This document shows, in pieces, positions 1 to 10,173 of a DNA stretch of 64,000 nucleotides; within the stretch, counting starts at the first letter, position 1; every line of letters starts with the position of its first letter. The notes under the pieces are model-generated. The model ran no database searches. It saw only the letters and a program-made list of their open reading frames with translations, and was not told where the DNA came from. This DNA is from CAIVVT01 sp963838205 (GTDB lineage Bacteria; Acidobacteriota; Terriglobia; Bryobacterales; Bryobacteraceae). The position numbers were made by a program, and so were the translations under genes. The stretch lies in NCBI GenBank assembly GCA_963838205.1, contig CAWIQF010000021.1:1-64000 (forward strand), read 5' to 3'.

Positions 1-194
1 CAAGAAGCCCGGTAGTTGCGGTTACGGCGTAGAAGTTGCCAGAAAGCGCCCAATGGATTCTCGTCTGCCTTCTCTCAGCGTACATGCGGGAGGGCGGCGC
101 GCAGGCGCGACAGGTACAATGGCGATCGAGCGGCGGCACGCGGCGCGCCGCGGCAAGCGATCGCCGGGCGGCGGCGAGAGTGGAGGTCGGGGCG

Positions 195-986
195 ATGTTC
201 CGGCTATTGGTTTTGTTGTGCGCGCTCGTGCCCGCGGTGGCGCAAACGCGCCTGCTGGTGAGCGCGGTGGACGTGAGGACGAGCCGGCCGATCAAAAACC
301 TGCAGGCGTCGGAAGTGATCGTGACCGACGACAAAACCAATCTGCCGGTGGTCGAGTTGAAACCCGCGAGCGGCCCCGCGGACGTGATGCTGCTGCTCGA
401 CACGGGGCGGGCGGGCCCGATGGTGCAGCCGCTGGCCTACGATCTGATCGATCAGCTCAACGATCCCGAGCAGATGGCGCTGGTGGGATACGCGGATTCG
501 GCGCAACTGATTGAGGACTTCACAGCCGCGAAGGATCGTCTGAAGCAGGCTGTCGCGAAGGTGCGCTTCGGCAACCAGCCGCAGGTGCTGGACGCGCTGG
601 CCGCGGCGATCGGCGACGGCTTCGAGCACGCCACGTATCGCCGCGTGATTCTGCTGCTCACCGCAGGCTACGAAGGCCGCAGCGGCACCGAGGAGCGCGC
701 CGTGGTAAAACTCGCGCGGAATGGCGGCGTCTCCATTTTCCCGATCTACGTCATGGGTGTGAAGCGCGGACTATTCGAGGAGCTGGCGCGGCAGACTGGC
801 GGGGCGACTTTCGACCTGAAAGCAATGGCGCGCGATGCCACCGGGCAGCCCACCGCACGCATTTTCGACGTCGTGCGGAACCCATACATGGTTACGCTTC
901 GCGGCACGGCAGAGTTATCTGAGAGAATCAAAATTCAGGCTCGAAGACCCGGAAAAACCTTCCTTTCGGCCCTGCCCGTTGAATGA
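195..986 (+). CDS. Secreted VWFA-related protein (acidobacterial type)
   Basis: Predicted secreted protein of 263 residues with one von Willebrand A-like domain. Starting at ATG 195 gives a short hydrophobic signal (FRLLVLLCALVPAVAQ) with GGAGG about 8 bases upstream; the longer open frame from base 36 has no signal and no good ribosome site. Residues about 20-60 (SAVDVRTSRPIKNLQASEV) match the opening of acidobacterial VWFA-related proteins, normally followed by a VWA fold. The metal site is weak: DTGRAG stands where DxSxS is expected, so metal-dependent ligand binding is doubtful. Its TGA overlaps the ATG of the next gene, so the two are probably co-transcribed. The ligand is unknown. The family call is by pattern recognition. 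Confidence 0.75.
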   Translation: MFRLLVLLCALVPAVAQTRLLVSAVDVRTSRPIKNLQASEVIVTDDKTNLPVVELKPASGPADVMLLLDTGRAGPMVQPLAYDLIDQLNDPEQMALVGYADSAQLIEDFTAAKDRLKQAVAKVRFGNQPQVLDALAAAIGDGFEHATYRRVILLLTAGYEGRSGTEERAVVKLARNGGVSIFPIYVMGVKRGLFEELARQTGGATFDLKAMARDATGQPTARIFDVVRNPYMVTLRGTAELSERIKIQARRPGKTFLSALPVE

Positions 987-2813
987 AGCTCCTCTCGCTG
1001 GTTCTGATCGCGAGCGCGCTGTGCGCCCAAACGCCACCGGCGTCTCCGCCGGTCTCCGCAGAGCCCGCCGGGGGCGCGGCCGAGCCGGCGCGGAAGGAGA
1101 CGATCGTCGTCACGGGCAGCTATGAGGCGATCCCGCTGGAGGAGGCCGACCGTGCGGTCAGCCAGACGCCGGTGCGCGGGCAAACGCTGCTGTTCCAGAA
1201 CGTCGTCGATGCGCTGAGACTCGATCCGTCGCTGGACCTGCAGCAGCGTGCGCCGGGCGGCACGCAAGCGGACCTGTCGATCCGCGGCTCCACGTTTGGA
1301 CAGACGCTGATCCTGGTGAACGGCATGCGGGTGAACGACGCGCAGACGGCGCACCACGACCTGAACCTCACGACGCCGCTGGACGAAGTGCAATCGGTGG
1401 AAATTCTGCGCGGCGCGGGCTCGTCGCTGTACGGCTCGGACGCGCTGGGCGGCGTGGTGAACATCGTGACCGCTCCTCCGGACCAGGACGAGTTTCGTTT
1501 CCGCTCGGCGCTTGGCAGCGCCGGCATCAACGAGGAAAGCGGGTCGCTGGCCGGCGTGTTCAGAGACCTGAGCGAACAACTCACGTTCTCCCGCGACTTC
1601 TCGTCGGGCTTTCGGTTCGACCGCGATTACCGCGATTTCGCGCTGGGCTCGAGCACGCTATATCACTGGAGCCCGGGGACGGCCGGCATCGACCTGGGTT
1701 TCGCGGACCGCGCCTTCGGGGCCGACCAGTTCTATGGCGACTATCCGTCGTGGGAACGGACCAAGACTTGGTTCGCCGACATCCGCCAGAACCTGGGCGA
1801 GAGCACGGAGGCCGACTTCGCCTACCGGCGCAACAGCGATTTGTTCGTGCTCTACCGCGACGATCCGCAGATCTACCAGAACGACCACGTCTCGGAAAGC
1901 TGGCAGGCGGCGCTGCGGCGGCACAAGCGGCTGCGCGGGTCGGCGACTTTGTTCTACGGCGCGGAGGGCTTCGGCGACTCGATCGACTCCTCGAATCTCG
2001 GTCTGCACAGCCGCATGCGCGCAGCAGTCTACGCCGCGCTGGACGTGCGCGTTCTGAAACGTTTTTCGTTTTCGGCGGGCCTGCGCGATGAGTTTTATCA
2101 CGGTATGCCGGGCGAGATCTCGCCGTCGGTAGCGGCGGGTTATTGGGCCACTTCCAGGCTGAAACTGCGCGCCGGCGTGAGCCGCGCATTCCGGCTGCCC
2201 GACTACACGGACCTGTATTACCACGACCCCACCAGCCTCGGGAATCCGAACCTGAAGCCGGAGCGCGCGTGGAGCTATGAAGGCGGCGCCGACTACCAGG
2301 CGACGGGCCGCCTGCGCCTGCAGGCCACGCTGTTCGAGCGCCGCGACCGCGACGTGATCGACTATGCGCGCCCCTCAGCGGCGGATCCGTGGCAAGCGCT
2401 GAATGTTCGACCGGCTGAACTTCGTGGGGCTGGAGGCGTCGGCAGCCTATCGCCTGCGCAGCTCGATCGTTGATCTCAAATACACCGTCCTGCACGGCTC
2501 CGGCGACCCGACGCCCGGCCTGCAGTCGGAATACGCTTTCAACTATCCCGTGCACAGCGCCACGGCGGGTTGGAGCGGCACGCTGCCCGGCGGCATCACG
2601 GCGCGCACGCGCATCGGCGCATTGCAACGCGTCGGGAAGAACGCTTACGCGGTGTGGGATGTTTACGCCGCGCGGTCCAAGGGATATCTGCGGCCGTTCT
2701 TCCAACTCACCAATCTCACGAACACGCACTACGAGGAGATCAACAACGTGGCGATGCCGGGACGCACGGTGATCGGCGGGCTCGAAATCGCGTATCCGGC
2801 CAAAGCTAATTAA
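983..2813 (+). CDS. TonB-dependent outer-membrane receptor, reading frame broken near 2406
   Basis: Outer-membrane active-transport receptor of BtuB/CirA type. The first 496 codons carry a signal peptide (LLSLVLIASALCA), a TonB-box-like ETIVVTGS, a plug domain about residues 40-165 (LSIRGS, VEILRGAGSSLYGSDALGGVVNIV) and most of the barrel (FRLPDYTDLYYHDPTSLGNP). The last about 135 codons, with the closing strands and RPFFQLTNLTNTHYEE, lie in the next frame. Removing one T at 2406-2407 restores the reading ALNVDRLNFVGLEA, the expected barrel sequence. The receptor is therefore either a recent pseudogene or carries a sequence error. It overlaps the preceding VWFA gene by four bases and runs convergently into mqnC with an eight-base overlap. 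Substrate cannot be told from sequence; cobalamin, iron chelates or a carbohydrate are all possible. Confidence 0.85.
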
Positions 2814-3840
2814 GGAAGTACGTGCGATACAGCGTGTCACGCTGCTTCGGGATGAAGCCCGCGTCGCGGATGATGCGGCGCAGCTCCTCTTCGCTGGCAT
2901 GGTGGCGCGCGCCGGCCGCGGAGACCACATTCTCCTCGATCATGATGCTGCCGACGTCGTTGCCGCCGAAGCGCAGACCGACCTGGCAGGTCTTCAGGCC
3001 CTGCGTCACCCAGGACGATTGGACGTTGAGTACGTCGTCGAGGTAGAGCCGCGAAATCGCCAATGTTTTCAGGTATTCGACGCCAGTCGCTTCTTCCTTG
3101 ACCACGCGGCCGAGTGAGGTGTTTTCACGCTGGAACGACCACGGGATGAAGGCCGTGAAACCGCCTGTTTCGGCCTGAATGCGGCGCACAACTTCCAGAT
3201 GTTCGACGCGCTGCTCGATCGTTTCGCCGCAGCCGAACATCATCGTAGCAGTAGTGCGCATACCGAGCTTGTGCGCCGCGAGGTGCACGTCGATCCACTC
3301 CTGAGTCGTGCACTTCAGGCGGCTGATGCGGCGGCGCACGTCGTCGTGGAGGATCTCGGCGCCGCCGCCGGGGATCGAGTCGAGACCGGCGTCGCGCAAG
3401 CGGGCGATGGTCGTCTCGAGGTCCAGTCCGCTGACCTCGGCAATGTTCTGGATCTCGGGCGAAGAGAAGCAATGCAGCCAGATCTGAGGGAAACGGCGCT
3501 TGATGGCGCCGAGCATCTCCTCGTACCACTCGATCTTCAGATCGGGGTGCAGGCCGCCCTGCATCAGCACGCCTGTGCCGCCGAGATCGAGGGTCTCCTG
3601 AATCTTCTCGAGGATGACGTCGATGCCGTGGACGTAGCCTTCCGCATGGCCCATAGGACGGTAGAAGGCGCAGAAGCTGCAGTACTCCGTGCAGAAGTTG
3701 GTGTAGTTGATATTGCGGTCGATGATGTAGGTGACGACGCCTTCGGGATGGAGCTTGCGGCGCAGGGCATCCGCGGCCATGCCGATTCCGATGAGGTCGT
3801 CCGAGTGAAACAGGTTGACGGCTTCGGCTGGCGTCATCAT
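2806..3840 (-). CDS. mqnC: Cyclic dehypoxanthinyl futalosine synthase (radical SAM)
   Basis: Radical SAM enzyme of the futalosine route to menaquinone; it cyclises dehypoxanthinyl futalosine. The 344-residue length is normal. The cluster-binding CX3CX2C is C50-TEY-C54-SF-C57, within INYTNFCTEYCSFCAFYR, and is followed by the glycine-rich GGTGVLMQGGLHPDL and SIPGGGAEIL segments typical of the MqnC/MqnE/CofH group. The start is the ATG that overlaps the mqnA stop by four bases, so the two are translationally coupled. MqnE and CofH are the nearest alternatives; adjacency to mqnA and the sequence around the cluster favour MqnC. The presence of this pathway implies menaquinone synthesis without the classical MenA-H route, although the other mqn genes are outside the window. 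Confidence 0.93.
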   Translation of the reverse strand: MMTPAEAVNLFHSDDLIGIGMAADALRRKLHPEGVVTYIIDRNINYTNFCTEYCSFCAFYRPMGHAEGYVHGIDVILEKIQETLDLGGTGVLMQGGLHPDLKIEWYEEMLGAIKRRFPQIWLHCFSSPEIQNIAEVSGLDLETTIARLRDAGLDSIPGGGAEILHDDVRRRISRLKCTTQEWIDVHLAAHKLGMRTTATMMFGCGETIEQRVEHLEVVRRIQAETGGFTAFIPWSFQRENTSLGRVVKEEATGVEYLKTLAISRLYLDDVLNVQSSWVTQGLKTCQVGLRFGGNDVGSIMIEENVVSAAGARHHASEEELRRIIRDAGFIPKQRDTLYRTYFLN

Positions 3841-4679
3841 AGTTTGGCCTCTCCGTGCAAGCGCTCCTCGATCAGAACAATATCGTCCAACCGGCGCGCG
3901 TAATGCAAAAACAATTCCAACCCCTCATGTTCCGGCTCGCCCAGGCGGTAAACGATATTGCCGGTCAGATAGCGCTCAATCAGCGAGCGTGGCAGGGGAC
4001 GCCGCGAGGACTCCTCCTCGATGATGCGGTCCAATCGGCTCAAGCCGTAGGAACACGAAGATTCGAGCACCGCGGCGAGCTCCGGAGTGACCTTGTTCGA
4101 GGGGCCGGCCCACATGGCGAAGACGAAGGGCAGGTCGGTCATCTCACACCACTCGGCGCCGAGATCGAGAGTGGCCAAGTCCAGCGCGGCAGGATCGACG
4201 GCCAGTGCGGAATCGCCGATGAGCAGGGCCGCGTCGGACCGGGCGAGCATCGAGTCGAGGTCTGGAGCCATGGGCGCGACCACGGGCTCCGACCCGTAGC
4301 GGCGGGCCAGGACGATCCGCGCGAGTTCAACGGAAGCGCGGGAATTCGAATCGGCGGCCAGCGTGCGAATCTGGCCGAAAGGCGTTTTGGACACGAGCAG
4401 GATGCTGCGCACTGGGCCGTGGCAGGCAATGCCGACGGCGGGCACGGCGGTGAGCGCCTGGCGGTCCATCTCGATGACCGGCACCAGGCCAACGTCGGCC
4501 GCGCCCGAGGAGACGCGCCGGGCACACTCGCTGGGCACGGCGAACTGCAGGTCAACGGCGTCGTGCTGCGGTCCGTGTGTCATTCCATAGACCAGGGGCG
4601 CCGTGTTCAAGAAGCTGACCGCGCAGACTTTGGGCTTGTACAAGAATGGGACCCCAGGTTTCAACTGTGATTTTAACAT
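3837..4679 (-). CDS. mqnA: Chorismate dehydratase, first step of the futalosine pathway
   Basis: Periplasmic-binding-protein-fold enzyme that dehydrates chorismate to 3-(1-carboxyvinyl)oxybenzoate, entry point of the futalosine menaquinone route. The 280 residues carry the MqnA hallmarks near the N terminus: VCAVSFLNTAPLVYGM, then FAVPSECARRVSSGAADVGLVPVIE, the typical ligand-pocket region. The start at 4679 gives about 17 residues before the conserved core; no nearer ATG exists before the core, so a GTG or TTG start slightly downstream cannot be excluded. It overlaps mqnC by four bases in the order mqnA-mqnC. The class II DAHP synthase nearby feeds the same chorismate supply, though it is a separate transcript. 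Confidence 0.92.
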   Translation of the reverse strand: MLKSQLKPGVPFLYKPKVCAVSFLNTAPLVYGMTHGPQHDAVDLQFAVPSECARRVSSGAADVGLVPVIEMDRQALTAVPAVGIACHGPVRSILLVSKTPFGQIRTLAADSNSRASVELARIVLARRYGSEPVVAPMAPDLDSMLARSDAALLIGDSALAVDPAALDLATLDLGAEWCEMTDLPFVFAMWAGPSNKVTPELAAVLESSCSYGLSRLDRIIEEESSRRPLPRSLIERYLTGNIVYRLGEPEHEGLELFLHYARRLDDIVLIEERLHGEAKL

Positions 4680-4856
4680 CCGGCGCGTGGAGACCGGATC
4701 GGGCGCGGCCCTACACTGCAGCCCAAGTGCGCGTCAGAGCGGCTTGCTTGCAGGTCCCGCTGGGTTGCCGCCGTCAGTGGTCGCGTCAACAGGCAACCGG
4801 GCCGGGGAGGCTGGCTCTGGAGAACGCCGGGACCCGGCGTCGCAGGAGTTGGACAT

Positions 4857-4943
4857 TCAAGTGGACACGCCGAAGCGCGGCAACACCCACTTCATGAGTG
4901 CGAGGTAGGCGGCCACGACGAGGATGGGCGCAATCCATTCCAT
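4857..4943 (-). CDS. 28-residue single-pass membrane miniprotein
   Basis: Short ORF in the 400-base gap between mqnA and DAHP synthase. It encodes 28 residues beginning MEWIAPILVVAAYLALMK, one clean hydrophobic helix, and ending VLPRFGVST. I recall this pattern, a hydrophobic stretch followed by a basic VLPRxGVxT tail, from tiny membrane proteins of other bacteria, but no function is known to me. There is an in-frame stop 15 bases upstream of the ATG and only a weak ribosome site (GGAA, spaced too far). It is on the same strand as mqnA and downstream of the DAHP synthase stop by about 130 bases. Conservation of the ORF in relatives would decide whether it is real. Confidence 0.5.
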   Translation of the reverse strand: MEWIAPILVVAAYLALMKWVLPRFGVST

Positions 4944-5075
4944 AGATTCAGTCTGTCACTTTCCAGGATGCAGAGCACCGGGCGGGCGTGACACAGCGAC
5001 GCAGCAGAATGCAATCGGGAGCAGCATCACGGTGGAGGCGCCGGGAAAAGTCCGGCCGCGCCTGGGCCGTCCTGC

Positions 5076-6464
5076 TCAGCTTTCCTCGCGAATCGAGGCC
5101 AGCTTGGCGGCCACCATCATTGCGATCTCGAGCGACTGCTCGTAGTTCAGCCGCGGATCGAGCTCAGTCTCGTAGGCCTGGCTCAAATCCGCCTCGCTCA
5201 ATCCACGCGCGCCGCCGGTGCACTCCGTAACGTTTTCGCCGGTCAGTTCAATGTGCACGCCACCCAGCCGGCTGCCGCAGGCCCGATGGATATCGAAGGC
5301 CTGGCTTAGCTCCGATTCGATATCGTCGAACGAGCGCGTCTTCAATCCCGTGGAAGTGGTGCGCGTGTTGCCGTGCATGGGATCGCAGACCCACAACACG
5401 ATTTTGCCTTCGCGCCGGATCGTCTCCAGCATCTTCGGCAGGCCGTCGGAGACGGTCTCCACTCCGTAACGATGAATCAGCGTCAGCCGGCCGGGCTGGT
5501 TGCTCGGATTCAGGAGGTCGCAGAGGCGCAGCAGGTCGTCGAGCTTCGTCGCCATGCCGACCTTGACGCCGATCGGGTTCTCGATGCCGCGCATGTATTC
5601 GACGTGGGCGCCGCCGGGCGAGGAAGTTCGAATGCCGATCCAGGGGAAATGCGTCGACAGGTTGAACCAGCCGGTGCGGCGCGGGACGCGGCGCGTTTGC
5701 GCCTGCTCGTAACCCAGGTGCAGCGCTTCATGGCTGGTGTAGAAATCGATGCGATCGGTCTCGCCGGCGCGGATGCCGAGGATGTGCTCCATGAATCGGA
5801 GCGAGTCCTTGATGCTGCCGACGCGGCGGTGATACTCCTCGGCCATGGGCGAGAGATGGGCCCAGTCGAGGTCCCAGTATTCGGGGTGGTGCAGGTCGGC
5901 GAAGCCGCCTTTGATCAGAGCGCGAATGTAGTTGAGCGTGATGGCCGCGCGCTCGTAACCGGCGATGAGCAACTGCGGATCGGCGGTCCGCGCTTGCGGA
6001 GTGAACTCGGGATGGTTGATCAGGTCGCCGCGGTAGCTCGGCAGCCGCACGCCGTCGCGTTCTTCATATTCCGACGAGCGCGGTTTGGCATACTGCCCGG
6101 CGAAGCGTCCGATGCGAATGACGGGGCACTGCGCGCCCTGCACCAGGGCCAGGCTCATTTGGAGGATGATTTTGAGCCGGTTGGTGATGCGCTGGGAAGA
6201 GCACTCCGTGATGCGCTCGGCGCAGTCGCCTCCCTGCAGCACGAACCGCCGTCCCAGGGCCGCTTCGGCGAGCTGTTCGCGCAAAGCGATAATCTCCCAA
6301 CTGGTCACCAGCGGAGCCAGTTCCGCCAGCTCCGCCAGCGCCTGTTCCAGCGCCTCGCAGTCCGGGTACTGCGGCTGCTGGAGGGCTGGATAGTTCTTCC
6401 AGGAGGACGGGCTCCAGGCGCGTGCGCTTTCAGCGGCGGCCGGATTTTTCTCTTCGGCCGGCAT
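5076..6464 (-). CDS. 3-deoxy-7-phosphoheptulonate synthase, class II
   Basis: Catalyses condensation of phosphoenolpyruvate and erythrose 4-phosphate, the first step of the shikimate pathway, in the cytoplasm. From ATG 6464 the protein is 462 residues, the normal class II (plant/mycobacterial AroG-like) length. Family signatures seen: WSPSSWKNYPALQQPQYPD at the N terminus, the metal-binding Cys in LQGGDCAE, RIGRFAGQYAKPRSS, DFYTSHEALHLGYE, and VWVCDPMHGNT with the metal His. The frame stays open for another 112 codons upstream, but that part belongs to a different gene remnant and has no DAHP synthase similarity. The C-terminal GGVHIELTGENVTECTGG is also typical. Nothing regulatory was recognised upstream. 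Confidence 0.95.
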   Translation of the reverse strand: MPAEEKNPAAAESARAWSPSSWKNYPALQQPQYPDCEALEQALAELAELAPLVTSWEIIALREQLAEAALGRRFVLQGGDCAERITECSSQRITNRLKIILQMSLALVQGAQCPVIRIGRFAGQYAKPRSSEYEERDGVRLPSYRGDLINHPEFTPQARTADPQLLIAGYERAAITLNYIRALIKGGFADLHHPEYWDLDWAHLSPMAEEYHRRVGSIKDSLRFMEHILGIRAGETDRIDFYTSHEALHLGYEQAQTRRVPRRTGWFNLSTHFPWIGIRTSSPGGAHVEYMRGIENPIGVKVGMATKLDDLLRLCDLLNPSNQPGRLTLIHRYGVETVSDGLPKMLETIRREGKIVLWVCDPMHGNTRTTSTGLKTRSFDDIESELSQAFDIHRACGSRLGGVHIELTGENVTECTGGARGLSEADLSQAYETELDPRLNYEQSLEIAMMVAAKLASIREES

Positions 6465-6596
6465 GGCACCATCAGGGTAGCACGCGACAGGCGGGATCAA
6501 GGAGTCGCGAGGACCCGGCCCGGCCTGCCGCACTGAGCCGAAGTAAGAAAACGCGGCAGACGTAAAATGTTGCAGGTGGATTTGGACCACCGCGTC

Positions 6597-6800
6597 GCCG
6601 GGACCGGGTTCCACGGCGCGTTGATAGGCCGCCACGGCCACCGGCCCCGTGAAATTAGGAATCAATCCGGCGGTGTGCGTCTCGCGCAGCGCGGCGACCT
6701 TCATGAACTCCGTAATGCCGCCCAGATTAGGAATGGTCAGCCGGAAAGTTGTCAGAAGTTGCCGTGGGAGGGATGGTCCACTGGTCTCCGAATCAGCCAA
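6597..6800 (-). pseudogene. Remnant of an enolase-superfamily (mandelate racemase-like) gene
   Basis: The in-frame stretch upstream of DAHP synthase reads LTIPNLGGITEFMKVAALRE and GLIPNFTGPVAVAAYQRA. This matches the C-terminal barrel segment of mandelate racemase/muconate lactonising family members, where NxGGITEFMKxAALxETH is followed by PHFTGPxATAAL. Here the usual His of PHFTGP is Asn and everything before and after the segment is missing. It has no start of its own; the reading frame runs by chance into DAHP synthase and would create a false 574-residue protein. It lies 36-240 bases downstream of the 3' end of tRNA-Arg, a place where integrative elements leave debris. Identification is from memory of the motif. 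Confidence 0.6.
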
Positions 6801-6835
6801 AACCAGCCGGACGCCATATGTGACGGGAAAAACGA

Positions 6836-6912
6836 TGGTGCGCCCGGACAGATTCGAACTGCCGACCTACTGGTTCGTAGCCAGTTGCTCTATCCAGCTG
6901 AGCTACGGGCGC
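6836..6912 (-). tRNA. tRNA-Arg (anticodon ACG), CCA encoded
   Basis: A cloverleaf can be folded by eye on the minus strand. The 5' end GCGCCCG (6906-6912) pairs with CGGGCGC (6840-6846); A is the discriminator (6839) and CCA is encoded (6836-6838). The D arm contains AGCTCAGCTGGATAGAGC. The anticodon arm ACTGG/CCAGT encloses a seven-base loop with anticodon ACG, and the T loop is GTTCGAATC. The mature length is 77 nt including CCA. Confidence 0.97.
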
Positions 6913-7045
6913 ACGCCTGGATCAATTTCCACTATAACAACTCGGTTCCGGAGCGGCAAGGATACGGCCCGCAGGCCACGGACGCGCCCGCGGGCTCGGC
7001 GGCCCGCGGCACTTCTGCCAATGGTCGTTAGCAGGCGCGCGCCGG

Positions 7046-8377
7046 TCAGCCCTTGGGGGCCTTGTCGGTCACCTTGAAGTTCTGCTCGTCGAAATACAGC
7101 ACTTTCCCCTGCTGGTAGCTCGAGACGGCCATGCTGATAGCCACCTGGGCGTGCGCCGCAACTTCGACGTTCAGCCGCGGCTGCTGCCGGCTGCGAATCG
7201 AATCCAGGAAGTTGCCGATGTGGTCCATCATCATGTCGTTCTCGTCGACCTTGATGACGATCGGCTCCTCGCCGAACTTGGCCTTGTACTCAGGCGTCAT
7301 CACTTCCTTCTCCGGCAGCACCGTGATGTGATCCGTGGGAGCCTCGAACATCCCGTGGTCCACCATAATAAGCGTGCCCTGGTGGCCGCGGATCAGGCCC
7401 GGGATGTGGTGCGAGTTCGCCATGGAGCTCGATAGCACGACCGAGAAGCCCTGCTTGTACTCCGCGACAAGATGGAACGTGTCCGGCACCTCGCGCTCGT
7501 CCTTGAACTCGTAAATCCCGCCGCTGCCGACCACCCGGCGCGGAAACTCCGGCTGGGGCCAGCAGATGTTCATCGGCGCCATCACGTGGAAAAACAGGTC
7601 GGTGGCGATGCCGCCCGAGTAATCCCAGTACTTGCGGAAGCGGAAAAAGCGGTCGGCGTCGTAGGCGCGCTTGGGCGCCGGGCCCAGCCAAGTCTTCCAG
7701 TCGATGTAATTGTCGCCCTTCCCGTCCGGGCCGGCTTCCTTGTCGATCTTCCAGTTCCACTCGCCTTCCACGGAATTGCGGTGGTAGCTGCCCTGGCTCA
7801 TGATCATCTGGCCGATCATGCCGTCCGCGAGCGCCTTGCGCGCCTTCCACCACTGGTCGCCGGAGGTCGTCTGCGAGCCCACCTGCATGACGCGCTGCTT
7901 CGACTTCACGGCCTCGCGGAGCTGCTTCACTTCCTCGATGGTGTGGCACATCGGCTTTTCGAGGTACACGTCCTTGCCCTGCTCCATCGCCGCCAGCGCA
8001 ACGCGCGCGTGCCAATGGTCGGGCGTGGCGACGACCACGGCGTCCACGTCCTTGCGCGCCAGGATCTCGCGGTAGTCCAGCGTGCCGTCCACCTTGAAGT
8101 TCTCCTTGGCGGCCGTGACGCGCTTCTGGTACACGTCGCAAACGGCGACCAACTGGCAGGAGTTCTCGTGCTTCTCACCATAGCGGCGGAACCGCTCGGC
8201 GACGTAATAGCCGCGGCCGCCCACTCCAATGAAAGCGACGTTGATACGATCGTTCGCGCCGATCACTCGTCCCGTGCGAGCCGGCTTATCGGCGGCCAGG
8301 ACGCGCCCGCCGGCGGCCAGAGCCGCGCCCGTGACGGCGGCGGCCTTGAAGAATTCCCTTCGATTGCTTTCGAGCAT
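7046..8377 (-). CDS. Gfo/Idh/MocA family oxidoreductase with Tat signal
   Basis: NAD(P)-dependent sugar or cyclitol oxidoreductase family, 443 residues, predicted to be exported folded. Starting at ATG 8377 gives MLESNRREFFKAAAVTGAAL, a twin-arginine leader followed by a hydrophobic run; the open frame extends 13 codons further but without a leader. The Rossmann motif is VAFIGVGGRGYYVAERF. The family's EKP motif (VYLEKPMCHTIEEVKQLRE) carries the catalytic Lys, and the C-terminal domain is complete. Tat-exported members of this family are abundant in Acidobacteria and Planctomycetes, usually of unknown substrate. It stands alone, divergent from the CYTH gene. No further functional call is justified. 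Confidence 0.88.
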   Translation of the reverse strand: MLESNRREFFKAAAVTGAALAAGGRVLAADKPARTGRVIGANDRINVAFIGVGGRGYYVAERFRRYGEKHENSCQLVAVCDVYQKRVTAAKENFKVDGTLDYREILARKDVDAVVVATPDHWHARVALAAMEQGKDVYLEKPMCHTIEEVKQLREAVKSKQRVMQVGSQTTSGDQWWKARKALADGMIGQMIMSQGSYHRNSVEGEWNWKIDKEAGPDGKGDNYIDWKTWLGPAPKRAYDADRFFRFRKYWDYSGGIATDLFFHVMAPMNICWPQPEFPRRVVGSGGIYEFKDEREVPDTFHLVAEYKQGFSVVLSSSMANSHHIPGLIRGHQGTLIMVDHGMFEAPTDHITVLPEKEVMTPEYKAKFGEEPIVIKVDENDMMMDHIGNFLDSIRSRQQPRLNVEVAAHAQVAISMAVSSYQQGKVLYFDEQNFKVTDKAPKG

Positions 8378-8496
8378 GATGCAGTCTTCCTTGGCGTATT
8401 GTGAATCGATACACACTTATCCTATGCCCGCGCCCGAAGGCCGGTCAAAGAAAGCGTTGCCCTGCCGCGGGCCGTCTCGTGTTACCTTGCGGTGAA

Positions 8497-9108
8497 ATGC
8501 AGTCTGCGCATTTCCATGGCAAGGCCGACCCCACGCGCGAGATCGAAGTGAAGTTGCGCGTCCAGGACGCCGCGCAGATGGCCGCCGTCCTGCTTGCAAA
8601 CGATTTCGTCGTCGTCCATCCGCGGGCGTTTGAAGCCAACGAGGTTTTCGACACGCCGGAGCGGGCTCTGCGCGCCGAGCGGCGCCTGTTGCGCCTGCGC
8701 GAATTCGCCGGCGCGGCCACCCTCACCTATAAGGGCACTCCCGAGACCGGGCGCTACAAATCGCGCGAGGAGCTGGAGACCGTAGTATCCGACGCCGGCG
8801 CGCTGCGGCAGATCCTGGACCGGCTCGGCCTGCGCCTCTTCTTTCGTTATGAGAAGTACCGGACCATTTACCAGCGTCCGGGCGACACGGCCGGTTTGGT
8901 CGTCCTCGATGAAACGCCGATCGGCCTATGGTTGGAACTCGAAGGCGCGCCCGAGTGGATCGATCGCACGGCCGCGCAACTCGGCTTCACACTGCAGCAA
9001 TATGTCACCGAGAGTTACGGCGGCCTGTGGCTGAAGTACTGCCAGGAACAGGCCATTGATCGTCCCAACATGGTTTTCAGCGACTCTCTCGGCGGCGATC
9101 CCGCGTGA
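8497..9108 (+). CDS. CYTH-domain protein (class IV adenylate cyclase / thiamine-triphosphatase superfamily)
   Basis: 203-residue protein of the CYTH superfamily, metal-dependent phosphohydrolases or cyclases acting on triphosphates inside a tunnel-shaped barrel. The signature ExExK is E15-I-E17-V-K19 (REIEVKLRV) near the N terminus. Other family features follow: ERRLLRLREF, LTYKGTPETGRYKSREELET and VVLDETPIGLWLELEG, supplying the alternating acidic and basic strands. Start ATG 8497 was chosen because the 32 codons before it show no similarity and include a stretch overlapping the divergent promoter region. Whether it is a cyclase, a triphosphatase or a 5'-triphosphate-binding protein cannot be told. 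It is 48 bases upstream of the MoxR ATPase gene on the same strand. Confidence 0.85.
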   Translation: MQSAHFHGKADPTREIEVKLRVQDAAQMAAVLLANDFVVVHPRAFEANEVFDTPERALRAERRLLRLREFAGAATLTYKGTPETGRYKSREELETVVSDAGALRQILDRLGLRLFFRYEKYRTIYQRPGDTAGLVVLDETPIGLWLELEGAPEWIDRTAAQLGFTLQQYVTESYGGLWLKYCQEQAIDRPNMVFSDSLGGDPA

Positions 9109-9156
9109 GCGCGATCCGGCGCCACGGCATCGCACCGCGACGCCTACAATGAAGGC

Positions 9157-10164
<1,008 letters not shown>

Positions 10165-10173
10165 TTCGATCCC

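Noticed and set aside
6465..6800. N-terminal extension of DAHP synthase
   Set aside because: No DAHP synthase similarity; contains an enolase-superfamily remnant, and ATG 6464 gives the normal family length.
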